This document shows, in pieces, positions 6,517-17,653 of a DNA stretch of 22,762 bases. The DNA lies in the NCBI GenBank assembly GCA_946631535.1, contig CAMPAF010000010.1, positions 1 through 22,762 of the forward strand. Reading direction: 5' to 3'. The notes below the pieces were generated by a model that was not told where the DNA came from, did not search any database, and was given only the letters and a program-made list of their open reading frames with translations. Positions within the stretch are counted from its first letter, which is position 1; every line of letters starts with the position of its first letter. The DNA comes from an uncultured Verrucomicrobiota bacterium. GTDB taxonomy: Bacteria; Verrucomicrobiota; Kiritimatiellia; RFP12; UBA1067. The translations under genes and the position numbers were made by a program.

Positions 6517-9500
6517 TCAGGCTGTCGGGCGCTTCACCAGTTCGCGGAGGCGCTGGAAGATGGCGTAGAGGCCGGGGGTGAAGCAGATGCCGACGAAGGT
6601 GGCTGCGAGCATTCCCGAGAAGGTGGAGATGCCGATCGCCTTCTGCGAGCCCGCGCCCGCGCCCGAGGCGAGGACGAGCGGCAAGACGCCGCAGAGGAAG
6701 CTCCATGCCGTCATCTGCACGGCGCGGAAGCGGAGGTCTGCGCCCTTCATCGCGGCGTCCGTCACTGAGATGCCAGCATCGCGCTGCTGCTTTGCGAACT
6801 CTACCATGAGGATCGCGTTCTTTGCCGAGAGGCCGATCAGCATCACCATGCCGAGCTGAGCGTAGATGCTCATCGGCGTGCCGGTGACCCACAGCCCCAC
6901 GTACGCGCCGCCGAGGGCGAAGATGATGGAGCACATCACGGACAGCGGCACGGTCCAGCTCTCGTACTGGGCCACCAGGAAGAGGTAGGCGAAGAGCGCG
7001 GCCATGCCCATCAGGAATCCGAGGCGGCCCTCGTTTTCCTTCTCCTGGCGGCTCATCTCGCTCCACTCTATGTGGTATCCCTCGGGGGGCGTAAGCTTCT
7101 CGATGGCATTTATGAGAGTGAGCCCTGCGACTCCGGGTGCGGCCTGCGCGTTGAGGCTGGCGGACGGCATCTTGTCGAAACGCGTCACCTGCTTGGGGCC
7201 GACCTCGTAGGTGATGTTGGCGATGGCCGAGAGCGGCACGGACGCGCCGCTTGCCGTCGTCACATGGAGATCGGAGACATCCTCCACCGAGGCGCGGTAC
7301 GAGCCGGCGGACTGGACGATCACCTCGTACGCGCTGCCGCCGAGCGTGAAGTCGTTCACGTACACGCTCGCGAGCTTGTTCTGGAGCATGGCGAAGACGG
7401 CGCTGGGCGAGATACCGAGAATCTCGGCCTTCCTGCGGTCTAGGGTCAAGCGGAGCTGCGGAGTGTCCGCACGGAACGTGTTCATCACTGTTGCCGCCTC
7501 TGGAAGGGCGGAGACCTGACGAGCGAACTTCTCGGCGGTTGCGGCAAGTTCGGCGCTCGTGGCGCCTGCGTCCGAACATAGGTTGAAGCCTACGCCGCCC
7601 ACGCGGCCGAGTCCCATGATGGGGGGCGACGTGAAGCAGCGGATGCGTGCGGCGTGGACGTCCGCCGTGCGGCGCATTATTTCGGCTATGATCGCCTTGA
7701 TGGACTTGTCGGGCGTGCGGCGCATGTCCCAGTGGTCCAGCGCCACCATGCCTTGGCCGCAGTTCTCGCCGGAGCCGGACATGGCGCCGGAACCGGACAT
7801 GAGCATGATGCTGGCGATTCCGGGGATGTCCTTGATGCGCGCCTGGATGTCCTCCAGCACCTGGTTGGTGCGCTTGAGGGTCGCGCCCTGGGCGAGCTCG
7901 ATGTCGATGGTGATGTTGCCCTTGTCCTCGTCCGGCAGCAGCGTCTCCTTCACCATGTCCTTGGCGAACCACACGCCGACGCAGGTGGCGGCGAAGAGAA
8001 GGGCGGTCACGATGCCGCGCCGCACGAGCAGGCCTGCGACCGCGAGGTAGACCTTGCGGGAGCCGTCGATCGCGATGTTGACGGGCGCGAAGAGGCGGGA
8101 TGGCTTGCCGGGCTTGCGCAGTAGCAGCGAGCAGAGGACCGGGGAGAGGGTGAGCGCCACGCACGTGGAGAGCGAGAGGGCCACGCACATCGTGAACGCG
8201 AACTGGATGTACATCTTGCCGACCATGCCGCCGTAGAATACGAGCGGTATGTAGCAGGCGACGGTCACGAGCGTGGTGGCGATGACGGCGCTGGTGATCT
8301 GGCGCATGGACTTCTTTGCGGCCTCCTTCGCGGAAAGCCCTTCCGTGGCCATTAGGGTCTGGGTGTTCTCCACCACGACGATGGCGTCGTCCACGAGCGA
8401 GCCTATCACGAGGATGAGGCCGAACATCGTGAGGATGTTGATCGTGTAGCCGAACGCCCACACGAAGATGAATGTGGCGAGCAGCGATACCGGAATGGCG
8501 GCGGCTGGGACGATGGTGGCGCGCCAGTCCTGCAGGAAGAGCCAGGTGATCAGCACGACGAGGCCGAGAGCCATGAAGAGGGTGGTGACGATTGCCTTCA
8601 TGAAGACGAGCGTGAACGCGGTCGCGTCGTGCACTGTCTCCATCGCCACGCCTGCGGGGAGGCGCTTGTCCCATTCCGCCAGCTCCGCCCTCACGCGCTT
8701 GACCACGGCGAGGGCGTTCGCCTCTGGCGTCTTGTACACGGACAGGACGATAGCCTCCTTGCCGTTCATGAGCGACTTGCCGGAATAGCTCTTCGAGCCG
8801 AGCTCGATGCGCGCGACGTCGCCGAGGAGCACCTGCCCGCCGGTGGCGGGGTCGCTGCGGACGACGATGGCGGCGAACTCGTCGGCGGATTTCAGCCGGC
8901 CTTCGGCGTTGAGCTTGTAGGAGAGGTAGCGGCTAGCGTACTCGCTGCCGACCGTGCCGGCGGCGGCCTGGACGTTCTGCTTCTCGATGGCGGAGGAGAC
9001 GTCGGTGATGGAGAGGTTGAGAGAGGCCATGCGCACAGGATCGAGCCAGATGCGCATCGCGTACTCGCGCGAGGCCATCACTTCCGCGACGGAGACGCCG
9101 TCGAGGCGCATGACCGCCTCCTTTATGTTCTTCTCCACGTAGTCGCCGAGCTGCTGGAGGGACTGCTTGGTGCCGTCCGTGGTGAAGGCCCAGAGAGCCA
9201 GCATGTCCGAGTTACGCTTCTGGACGGAGATGCCCTGCTGCTTGACGGTGGATGGGAGCTTGCGCTCGGCGCGCTTGACGGCGTTCTGGAGGTTGACGAG
9301 CGCCATGTCGGTGTCGGCGCCGCTCTTGAAGGTGACGGAGCAGGAGTAGCTGCCGTTGTTGTCGCAGGAGGACGAGTAGTATAGAAGGTTCTCCACGCCG
9401 TTGATCTGGTCCTCGACGGGGATGGCGATGGAATCGGCGACGACCTGCGCGCTTGCGCCAGGGTAGGAGGCGGAGACTCGGATCGTGGCGGGGGCGAGCT

Positions 9501-9612
9501 CTGGGTACTCGGCCACGGGGAGATCGAATAGGGCGATGCCTCCGCAGAGGGACATGAGGATGACCAGCACGAACGCGAATCGCGGACGGTCTATGAAGAA
9601 TTGCGAAATCAT
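6517..9612 (-). CDS. RND efflux pump, HAE1/AcrB-like inner-membrane transporter
   Basis: The 1031-aa length and start (MISQFFIDRPRFAFVLVILM) are typical of HAE1 RND pumps, which export drugs or other hydrophobic compounds using the proton gradient. The proton-relay residues are intact: Asp408 and Asp409 in IGSLVDDAIVVVEN (TM4) and Lys931 in GLSAKNAILMVEF (TM10). Large periplasmic loops follow TM1 and TM7 as expected. The start at 9612 is chosen because it gives the canonical N-terminus; the in-frame extension to 9786 crosses the divergent gene and has no family resemblance. GGAGG lies only 1 nt before the ATG, too close to act as a normal ribosome binding site, and TATAAT lies 6 nt before it. 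The adaptor gene is divergent across the 79-nt gap. No TolC-type outer-membrane channel is in the window. Substrate is unknown. Confidence 0.93.
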   Translation of the reverse strand: MISQFFIDRPRFAFVLVILMSLCGGIALFDLPVAEYPELAPATIRVSASYPGASAQVVADSIAIPVEDQINGVENLLYYSSSCDNNGSYSCSVTFKSGADTDMALVNLQNAVKRAERKLPSTVKQQGISVQKRNSDMLALWAFTTDGTKQSLQQLGDYVEKNIKEAVMRLDGVSVAEVMASREYAMRIWLDPVRMASLNLSITDVSSAIEKQNVQAAAGTVGSEYASRYLSYKLNAEGRLKSADEFAAIVVRSDPATGGQVLLGDVARIELGSKSYSGKSLMNGKEAIVLSVYKTPEANALAVVKRVRAELAEWDKRLPAGVAMETVHDATAFTLVFMKAIVTTLFMALGLVVLITWLFLQDWRATIVPAAAIPVSLLATFIFVWAFGYTINILTMFGLILVIGSLVDDAIVVVENTQTLMATEGLSAKEAAKKSMRQITSAVIATTLVTVACYIPLVFYGGMVGKMYIQFAFTMCVALSLSTCVALTLSPVLCSLLLRKPGKPSRLFAPVNIAIDGSRKVYLAVAGLLVRRGIVTALLFAATCVGVWFAKDMVKETLLPDEDKGNITIDIELAQGATLKRTNQVLEDIQARIKDIPGIASIMLMSGSGAMSGSGENCGQGMVALDHWDMRRTPDKSIKAIIAEIMRRTADVHAARIRCFTSPPIMGLGRVGGVGFNLCSDAGATSAELAATAEKFARQVSALPEAATVMNTFRADTPQLRLTLDRRKAEILGISPSAVFAMLQNKLASVYVNDFTLGGSAYEVIVQSAGSYRASVEDVSDLHVTTASGASVPLSAIANITYEVGPKQVTRFDKMPSASLNAQAAPGVAGLTLINAIEKLTPPEGYHIEWSEMSRQEKENEGRLGFLMGMAALFAYLFLVAQYESWTVPLSVMCSIIFALGGAYVGLWVTGTPMSIYAQLGMVMLIGLSAKNAILMVEFAKQQRDAGISVTDAAMKGADLRFRAVQMTAWSFLCGVLPLVLASGAGAGSQKAIGISTFSGMLAATFVGICFTPGLYAIFQRLRELVKRPTA

Positions 9613-9618
9613 GCCTCC

Positions 9619-9627
9619 ATTATAGCA
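9619..9627 (-). promoter_or_regulatory. extended -10 promoter for the RND pump, leaderless distance
   Basis: On the minus strand TGC-TATAAT (9627 to 9619) ends 6 nt before the ATG whose first base is 9612. Transcription would therefore start at the start codon itself. The hexamer 17 bp upstream (GTCCAA) is not a good -35 box. Confidence 0.6.
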
Positions 9628-9641
9628 TAGTCGCGGCGAGG

Positions 9642-9671
9642 TTGGACGGGGTGAGGGTATTATGGTAGAAT
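9642..9671 (+). promoter_or_regulatory. candidate promoter for the small protein/adaptor operon
   Basis: TGG-TAGAAT at 9663-9671 has a TTGGAC -35-like hexamer at 9642-9647 (18-bp spacer). The predicted transcript starts near 9678, giving a leader of about 14 nt consisting almost entirely of the ribosome binding site AAAGGA (9678-9683) and its spacer. It is divergent from the RND pump promoter at 9619-9627, so both directions share the same short control region. Confidence 0.5.
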
Positions 9672-9691
9672 GTGCGCAAAGGAAACAAGCC

Positions 9692-9964
9692 ATGATGACG
9701 AGAAAAGAAGAGAGCAGCGAGTTCTGGATGCTCACGAAGGGCATCTTGCAGGATACGCGCGTCGATACCGACGAGGCGTTGGTCATAAAGCGCTGGCTGG
9801 AGGAACATCAGCGCGACGGCGAGTTCGCCCATGCGATCGAGACGCTCGGGAAGTTCCTGACGGACCGCTACATCGACCGATTTGAGTCCAAGAGCCTGTG
9901 CGACATGATTGGCGGCGTCTTGACGGCGCTTCGCCAGGCCGCGGCGTCCGAACAGGTCTGCTGA
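9692..9964 (+). CDS. small cytoplasmic protein, 90 aa, unknown function
   Basis: The start ATG at 9692 has AAAGGA 8 nt upstream; an in-frame ATG at 9662 would lie upstream of the -10 box and is unlikely. The product (MMTRKEESSEFWMLTKG...) has no signal peptide or membrane segment and looks all-helical and acidic. The pattern GILQDTRVDTDEALVIKRWLEEH faintly recalls small TerB-like or BRCT-associated helical modules that read 'GI.aDg.i...E...l..WL'. I would not assign a function on that. It is the first gene of a two-gene operon, with its stop 20 nt before the adaptor start, so it may be a regulator or accessory of the efflux system, or simply co-transcribed. Confidence 0.7.
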   Translation: MMTRKEESSEFWMLTKGILQDTRVDTDEALVIKRWLEEHQRDGEFAHAIETLGKFLTDRYIDRFESKSLCDMIGGVLTALRQAAASEQVC

Positions 9965-9984
9965 TCCGTTCTTTGGGATATGCC

Positions 9985-11058
9985 ATGGAAATGAAACTCG
10001 TGCGAATTTTGGGTGCGCTGACGGCCGGGGCCGTATGCGCGGCGCGTGCGGCGACGGTGATATTGCCTATGGCGGAGGTGACGCAGGCCCCCGATCCGCA
10101 GACCAAGACCTTTCCCGCCAAGGTGCTGCCGGTGCAGCGGGTGGACGTGACGCCGGAGGTGAGCGGCGACATCATCGAGGTCTGCTTCAAGGACGGCGCG
10201 CTAGTGAAGGCGAACGATGTTCTCTACAGGCTTCTGCCTATCAAGTACACGAGCGCGCTCAAGAACGCTCAGGCGAAGGTTGCCGAGTGCAAGGCGAAGA
10301 AGGAGTTCACGGACGTGGCCTACGAGCGCCACGCGAAGCTCGCGCCCACCAAGGCGGTTGCGCAGAATGCGGTGGACAGCGCAAAGAGCGACCGCGAGAT
10401 CGCCACGGCCGCGCTCGCCGCCGCCGAGGCGGAGCTGGCGGTGGCGGAGTACAACCTGAAGCGATGCCAGATCCGCACTCCAATTGACGGGCGCACCGGC
10501 ACCACGCGCCTCACGAGGGGAAATCCTGCATCGCCGTCCACTCCGCTCGTCACGGTGGTGCAGCTCCAGCCTATCCGCGTGCGCTTCTCGCTTTCGAATG
10601 CGGACTACCTCACGATGTTCGGCGCGCACGGACGGACGATCGTCGAGAAGGGGGAGGTGGCGCTGACGCTTGCAAACGGGACTCCATACGCCGAGACGGG
10701 AACGATCGAGTACACGGAGAACGTCACCGACGAGGCGACGGACACGGTGCGCGTGTATGCCACGTTTCCCAACGCCGACTACCTCCTCAAGCCCTACGCG
10801 GCGGTGGGCGTGACGCTCCGCCACAAGGACGGCGTGAAGAAGTGCGCAGTGCCGCCTTCTGCCGTGATGCAGGATTCCGAGGGGGCGTGCGTGTGGGTCG
10901 TGGGGAAGGACGGCAAGGCCGAGAAGCGCCGCATCGTGCGCGGACGCCTCTCTGGAGACCTCCAGTTCGTCGAGTCGGGCCTTTCGGCCGGCGAGCGCAT
11001 CGTGACCGACGGCACGCACAAGGTGACCCCTGGCGACACGGTGACGCCTGCAAAGTAA
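9985..11058 (+). CDS. RND periplasmic adaptor (membrane fusion protein, AcrA/MexA-like)
   Basis: The 357-aa product has an N-terminal signal (MEMKLVRILGALTAGAVCAARA) and then the usual adaptor order. A lipoyl half-motif follows (QRVDVTPEVSGDIIEV, about 51-66). The alpha-helical hairpin spans about 88-158 and the second lipoyl half is CQIRTPIDGRTG (161-172). A beta-barrel region covers about 185-280, and a membrane-proximal domain ends GERIVTDGTHKVTPGDTV. It would link an RND pump to an outer-membrane channel. There is no good lipobox (the Cys at 18 is preceded by Val), so it is probably a soluble periplasmic protein rather than a lipoprotein. The start at 9985 is chosen because it begins the signal peptide; upstream in-frame codons overlap the previous gene. 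The likely partner is the divergent pump at 6517-9612. Confidence 0.9.
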   Translation: MEMKLVRILGALTAGAVCAARAATVILPMAEVTQAPDPQTKTFPAKVLPVQRVDVTPEVSGDIIEVCFKDGALVKANDVLYRLLPIKYTSALKNAQAKVAECKAKKEFTDVAYERHAKLAPTKAVAQNAVDSAKSDREIATAALAAAEAELAVAEYNLKRCQIRTPIDGRTGTTRLTRGNPASPSTPLVTVVQLQPIRVRFSLSNADYLTMFGAHGRTIVEKGEVALTLANGTPYAETGTIEYTENVTDEATDTVRVYATFPNADYLLKPYAAVGVTLRHKDGVKKCAVPPSAVMQDSEGACVWVVGKDGKAEKRRIVRGRLSGDLQFVESGLSAGERIVTDGTHKVTPGDTVTPAK

Positions 11059-11069
11059 TGTTTTACTTT
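11052..11069. repeat. AT-rich 7-bp inverted repeat between convergent genes
   Basis: AAAGTAA (11052-11058, containing the adaptor stop codon) pairs with TTACTTT (11063-11069) around a TGTT loop, in the 19-nt gap before the secA stop. It might help end both converging transcripts, but it is too AT-rich to be a strong intrinsic terminator. Confidence 0.35.
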
Positions 11070-11077
11070 ATTACCTG

Positions 11078-14197
<3,120 letters not shown>

Positions 14198-14204
14198 AGG
14201 AAGT

Positions 14205-14224
14205 CAAGATTATACCAAATCTTG
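14205..14224. promoter_or_regulatory. secA extended -10 embedded in a dyad
   Basis: On the minus strand TGG-TATAAT (14217 to 14209) lies 11 nt before the secA ATG (first base 14197), predicting a leader of about 4 nt. The same bases sit inside a 7-bp inverted repeat, CAAGATT (14205-14211) and AATCTTG (14218-14224), with 6 nt between the arms. Because the dyad spans the -10 and would not be in the mRNA, it looks more like a protein-binding operator than an RNA hairpin. No -35 is evident. Confidence 0.5.
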
Positions 14225-14289
14225 GCTTCCTGCGGGGGATTTTTTACGCGGCTGCGGCTGGGCCGCTTTACAAGCCTTGTAGACGATGA

Positions 14290-15663
14290 TCAGAAGCGGT
14301 AGCTGACCGTCACCGCGACTGCGTGGGAGATGCCGTTCGACGTCTCAAGCTTGTGGCGAGTCCCGGTTGCGTCTTTAACGTATAGTGGGTCGCCGTTCAT
14401 GAAAACCAGGCCGTAGCTGGTGGAGATGTCGAGATTGCCCCATTTGTACCCAAGGCCGAAGGTGGCGATATGCCTGTCGCCGGGCGGTAGCATGGACGAG
14501 CCTTGATACTTGCGGCACGGATCCTGGTCGAATACGTACGAACCCATGAGAGTAAATTCCTTCGTGAGATCATACGCGGCTCCAAAGCCGAAACGCCATG
14601 CGTCGTTCCACTTGAGCGGCACGGTCTTGTCGTTGTTGCCTGGGAGATCGAAGTTGATTCCCTTCATGCACGACCATTGCGTCCAGGTGACTGTCGTGCC
14701 GAGATGGAGGTCGTCCAGAACGTCATAGTTTAGGCCCATCGTCAGCGACTGGGGCAGACGGACCTTCGCAGATGCCGTGCCATCGGCAGAGGCGGCACCG
14801 TAATTGACCAGGCTGTGGGCCTTCTGGACGGCTTCGCTGTAGGCTTTGGCGTAGGACTGCTGGTATAGTGTGCTGTAGAAAGGAAGGCCGATGTATGGAG
14901 CTAATGCCGACTCAACGCCTTTCTGCACCTGCGGCCCGATGGCGGAGTCGTCATATCCTTCTACGCTCGTCCTGTTGTGCCCCTTGATCTTGCAGTCTAT
15001 GAACGACTTGTACATGACGCCAGCCGAAAGCTTCTCGGTGATCTTGTAGCGGGACGAGATCTGCCATCCCCAGTCGATCATCCCGTTGTCGCCCTTGAGA
15101 TGGTCACGCACGATGCCGTAGTTCTGCCCGTCACTCACCGCCATCTGGTCGGAATGCTGGTCGAACGAAAAGTACATTAGACGGATACCGGCGGATATCG
15201 ACCAGTCTTTCGTCACTCCGTACGAGAGGTTCGGATTGAAGGCGATGCCCTTGATCGTGGTGTCGCACGTGTCCCATGCCATGGACCAGTTCCGGTGGTA
15301 ACGAGTGCCGAGTCCGTATTCCGGCGCGACGCCAACCCCGAACGTGAAATCGTATGGAAGCGGTTGCGCGAGATAGGCGTGCGGCAATATGAAGCAGCCA
15401 GGGTCCATCTTGCGGCTGGGATGTCCATCGTAGTGAACGTCCGCCGTCGGGTGCTCCGTCGTCATACCGATCGTTATCACCGTGTTGGTGAGGTCGCTCA
15501 ACGTGGCTGGATTGTAGAAATTGGCCGAGGCATCGACAGCCTTGCCCACCACTGTGCCGCCCAAAGCGTTTCCGCGCGCTGAACCCTCATAAAGGGCAAA
15601 GCCGGCCGAAAACGCCACGGATGACACGCCAGATGCTAAAACCAGCAGATAAACCTTCTTCAT
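14290..15663 (-). CDS. FadL/OmpP1/TodX-family outer-membrane transport protein
   Basis: The family forms 14-stranded outer-membrane barrels that admit long-chain fatty acids or other hydrophobic compounds. The 457-aa product has a signal peptide (MKKVYLLVLASGVSSVAFSA) followed by the family N-terminal hatch signature: FALYEGSARGNALGGT, then DASANFYNPATLS. Barrel-like alternating segments continue to a C-terminal VTVSYRF with the terminal Phe used for outer-membrane assembly. Length is normal for FadL (about 420-460). The start at 15663 has AGGA 10 nt upstream and a standard leader of about 31 nt from a well-formed promoter, unlike several neighbours. Substrate is not determinable. It is followed by secA on the same strand after 92 nt, but secA has its own promoter and I see no convincing terminator between them. 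Confidence 0.9.
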   Translation of the reverse strand: MKKVYLLVLASGVSSVAFSAGFALYEGSARGNALGGTVVGKAVDASANFYNPATLSDLTNTVITIGMTTEHPTADVHYDGHPSRKMDPGCFILPHAYLAQPLPYDFTFGVGVAPEYGLGTRYHRNWSMAWDTCDTTIKGIAFNPNLSYGVTKDWSISAGIRLMYFSFDQHSDQMAVSDGQNYGIVRDHLKGDNGMIDWGWQISSRYKITEKLSAGVMYKSFIDCKIKGHNRTSVEGYDDSAIGPQVQKGVESALAPYIGLPFYSTLYQQSYAKAYSEAVQKAHSLVNYGAASADGTASAKVRLPQSLTMGLNYDVLDDLHLGTTVTWTQWSCMKGINFDLPGNNDKTVPLKWNDAWRFGFGAAYDLTKEFTLMGSYVFDQDPCRKYQGSSMLPPGDRHIATFGLGYKWGNLDISTSYGLVFMNGDPLYVKDATGTRHKLETSNGISHAVAVTVSYRF

Positions 15664-15700
15664 GAATCATCATTCCTAATTAGGGGTAACGACGTGTGAC

Positions 15701-15729
15701 ATTCTACATGATTTTGTCGCAGAAGGCAA
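15701..15729 (-). promoter_or_regulatory. sigma70-type promoter for the FadL-like gene
   Basis: Reading the minus strand, TTGCCT (15729 to 15724) is separated by exactly 17 bp from TAGAAT (15706 to 15701). This is one of two promoters in the window with both boxes at ideal spacing. The predicted transcript starts near 15694 and includes a Shine-Dalgarno. The remaining intergenic bases 15664-15760 are AT-rich and otherwise unremarkable. Confidence 0.65.
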
Positions 15730-15760
15730 GTAGGAATGTGTCAGAAATTGACTTTTTGTC

Positions 15761-17169
15761 TCAAATGGATAAAAAGCCCAGATAAGTGCTATGATATAAG
15801 AGATTCTCTGCCTGGCGAACTATGATTGCCGTACCGCCGGAGGTAAAGGTCGCGTAGAGGCAGCCGTCCACGATGACAGTCTTCGCCATCATGCCCGGTT
15901 GCGTGAACTTCGAGGCCGGCCGCACGCGAAGCGTCGTCGGTACCGCGATCGGCCCCTCCGCGGCGGCAATGAACAACCTGTTGCCCGGCGCGATCTCGCC
16001 GTCGTCGAACGCCGAGACGTCGAGCACCGCCCTGTCCGCCACCGTGAGCGCGCCCGTGAGGTAGAAGTAGCCGTCCTGATTCGCCGCCGGCGCGAGCGCG
16101 CCCGTCACCGCGAGGTCGCCGCCCTGCACGATGCCGCCGCCCGCAAGGCCGCCCACCGTGGCCGTGCCGCTCCCGACGGCGAGTCCGCCGCCCGCCAGCT
16201 CAACCATCGTGTTCGCGAGCGCCGCAGCCGCATCCACCTTGAGGACGCCCCCCTCCACGCGCGCCGGGCCCGTGAACGTGTGGTCGGCCGTGCTGAGCGC
16301 CAGCACGCCCTTCCCGCGCTTCACGAGGCCGCCGTCCGCGCCCTCGCAGTCAGGATCCGTCAAGATCGGCATCGCGATCGTGTACGCCGCGCCGTCCATC
16401 GCCTCGGAGGTGTCCACGACGAGTCCGTTCGTCGACGAATAGAGGCTGAACGCCGAGTTCAGCGTCTGCCCCGCGGCCGTCTTGCAGATCGGCTGGAACG
16501 TGCCGCCGTTGCCGTAGAACTTCGCGTCGGCCACGGCGTTCGTGTGCGTGATGGCGTCCGTGCGGAACGTGCCGCCGGAGTTGAGGCGCAACGTCACCTT
16601 GTCGCCGGGATAGCTGGCGAAAGCGGTCTCGCCCGTCACCGCGAAGAGTCCGCCGTTGATGTCGACGAAAATGTCGCTCGTGCGCCCGTACGGGCTGAAG
16701 GCGAACACGGCCTCGCCGCCGAACGCGAGCGTGCCGCCGTTCACCACGAGGCGGGACGTCGCCGTGCCGGGAGTCTTGACCGCCGTGCACCCCATGTGCA
16801 GGTTGCCGGCGAAGAACGCCTCGCCGCCGTTGACTTCGAAGAGCGAACTCTTGATGCTGTGCGTGCCTGTCGCGCTCGCGCCGTAGTAGTCGCAACGCAA
16901 GCCCCCTGTGCTGACGATCCGTCCGCCGTTCATCCGGAACGTCAGCCCGTGTGCGAGTTGTACGGACTGAGCCGCACCATGCCGCCCGTCGCGCCCGTGT
17001 TGACGGCGACGGCCGTCGTGCCGCTGAACACCTGCGTTACGTTCGTCGACGTGCCCGCCGGCGCATTCACCGTCACGGTCGCCGCCGTTGCGCTAGCAGC
17101 GCAGCACGCAGCAAATGCCACCATTGTCCGGGCGATTCCGCCTGTCGCCCACATGTCTTCTCTCCTCAT
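15761..17169 (-). pseudogene. passenger-repeat (autotransporter-associated beta strand) secreted protein, frameshifted
   Basis: The N-terminal part (17169-16942) encodes a signal peptide ending CCAASATA, then ATVTVNAPAGTSTNVTQVF and MVRLSPYNSHTG before a TGA at 16944-16942. The following frame continues without a break as LTFRMNGGRIVSTGG to the stop at 15761. Adding one G to the GGG run (16948-16946 on the minus strand) would join them as HTG-LTFRMNGG, giving about 469 aa. The downstream part has the repeat style of autotransporter-associated beta-strand proteins: GLVKRGKGVLALSTADHTFTGPARVEGGVL, then GGLAGGGIVQGGDL and TGALAP. There is no autotransporter barrel. The family forms secreted or surface beta-solenoids of unknown function. 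Two start codons are plausible: 17169 (AAGGA 7 nt upstream) and 17154 (GAGGAG 7 nt upstream). It could be a true pseudogene or a sequencing or assembly error in a homopolymer. Confidence 0.75.
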
Positions 17170-17327
17170 GTCACGTTCCTTTCCTTTGTACAGCCCGCCA
17201 TGCAATACGGCACAAAGACTGCCTAGAACCACGCTCGCGGACAAGAGACCATATCTCAGACATCCCTGTCAACCACTGCAATGCGTCACGAATCGTCGAA
17301 ATTTGTGGCGGCATGTGGCGCACAGGC

Positions 17328-17388
17328 AGATTTTGCGATTTTGGGCTTGCTACCGGAGAGGCGATTCGGTAAAATATGCGCAAAATCT
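17328..17388. repeat. 10-bp inverted repeat flanking the infA promoter
   Basis: AGATTTTGCG (17328-17337) and CGCAAAATCT (17379-17388) are exact inverted copies 41 nt apart. The left arm lies upstream of the -35 and the right arm lies at or just after the predicted transcript start. The placement would suit paired operator sites, but it may be chance. The rest of the 250-nt gap 17170-17419 contains the divergent upstream region of the passenger-repeat gene, including TTGACA on the minus strand at 17272-17267 without a good -10 partner. Confidence 0.35.
17347..17375 (+). promoter_or_regulatory. sigma70-type promoter for infA
   Basis: TTGCTA (17347-17352) is followed after exactly 17 bp by TAAAAT (17370-17375). 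The predicted start near 17382 gives a leader of about 38 nt ending with the ribosome binding site AAGGAGAG (17408-17415) before the TTG start of infA. It probably serves both infA and the downstream ABC-F gene. Confidence 0.6.
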
Positions 17389-17419
17389 TTCGTGAAAATA
17401 GCAAACTAAGGAGAGCCTC

Positions 17420-17647
17420 TTGGCTAAGGAAGACGATAGTTCGATAGAAGTTACAGGAACCGTCATCAAGGTTCTGCCGGCGACCATGTACAGGGTTCAG
17501 CTGGACAACGGGCACGAGGTGCTTGCGCACATCTCGGGCAAGATGCGCAAGTTCTTCATCAAGATCGCCATCGGCGACAAGGTCACGGTGGAGATTTCCC
17601 CGTACGACCTCACCAAGGGGCGCATCACCTATCGGCACAAGGTGTAA
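17420..17647 (+). CDS. infA: translation initiation factor IF-1
   Basis: IF-1 is a single OB-fold (S1-like) protein that binds the ribosomal A site during initiation. The 75-aa product closely follows the family: [57 protein letters not shown]. The length is 3 residues above the E. coli protein. The start codon is TTG at 17420, fixed by the family N-terminus MAKED and by AAGGAGAG 5 nt upstream. infA often lies in ribosomal-protein operons; here it stands with an ABC-F ATPase gene that begins 10 nt after its stop, so the two are likely co-transcribed. Confidence 0.97.
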   Translation: MAKEDDSSIEVTGTVIKVLPATMYRVQLDNGHEVLAHISGKMRKFFIKIAIGDKVTVEISPYDLTKGRITYRHKV

Positions 17648-17653
17648 AGGTTG

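Noticed and set aside
5963..8674. Long minus-strand open frame (903 codons) across the sialidase-like and RND genes
   Set aside because: It is out of frame with the RND pump over 6517-8674 and antisense to the sialidase-like gene for the rest; the product is R/H/P-rich and low-complexity.
9613..9786. N-terminal extension of the RND pump to 9786
   Set aside because: The extension crosses the divergent promoter and gene, lacks family resemblance, and the canonical RND N-terminus starts at 9612.
9692..9964. Assignment of the 90-aa protein to TerB or BRCT-associated proteins
   Set aside because: The resemblance is a loose helical pattern without diagnostic residues, so it is left as unknown.
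9985..10050. Lipoprotein signal in the adaptor (Cys18)
   Set aside because: The residue before the Cys is Val, not Gly/Ala/Ser, so the lipobox rule is not met; a standard signal-peptidase site ARA fits better.
14254..14266. Short GC hairpin (GCGGC-TGG-GCCGC) between secA and the FadL-like gene as a terminator
   Set aside because: The stem is only 5 bp and no T-run follows it on the minus strand, the direction in which the FadL-like gene is transcribed.
15899..17395. Plus-strand open frame (498 codons) opposite the passenger-repeat gene
   Set aside because: It is mostly R/A/E-rich shadow sequence; the minus strand has the signal peptide and recognisable beta-strand repeats.
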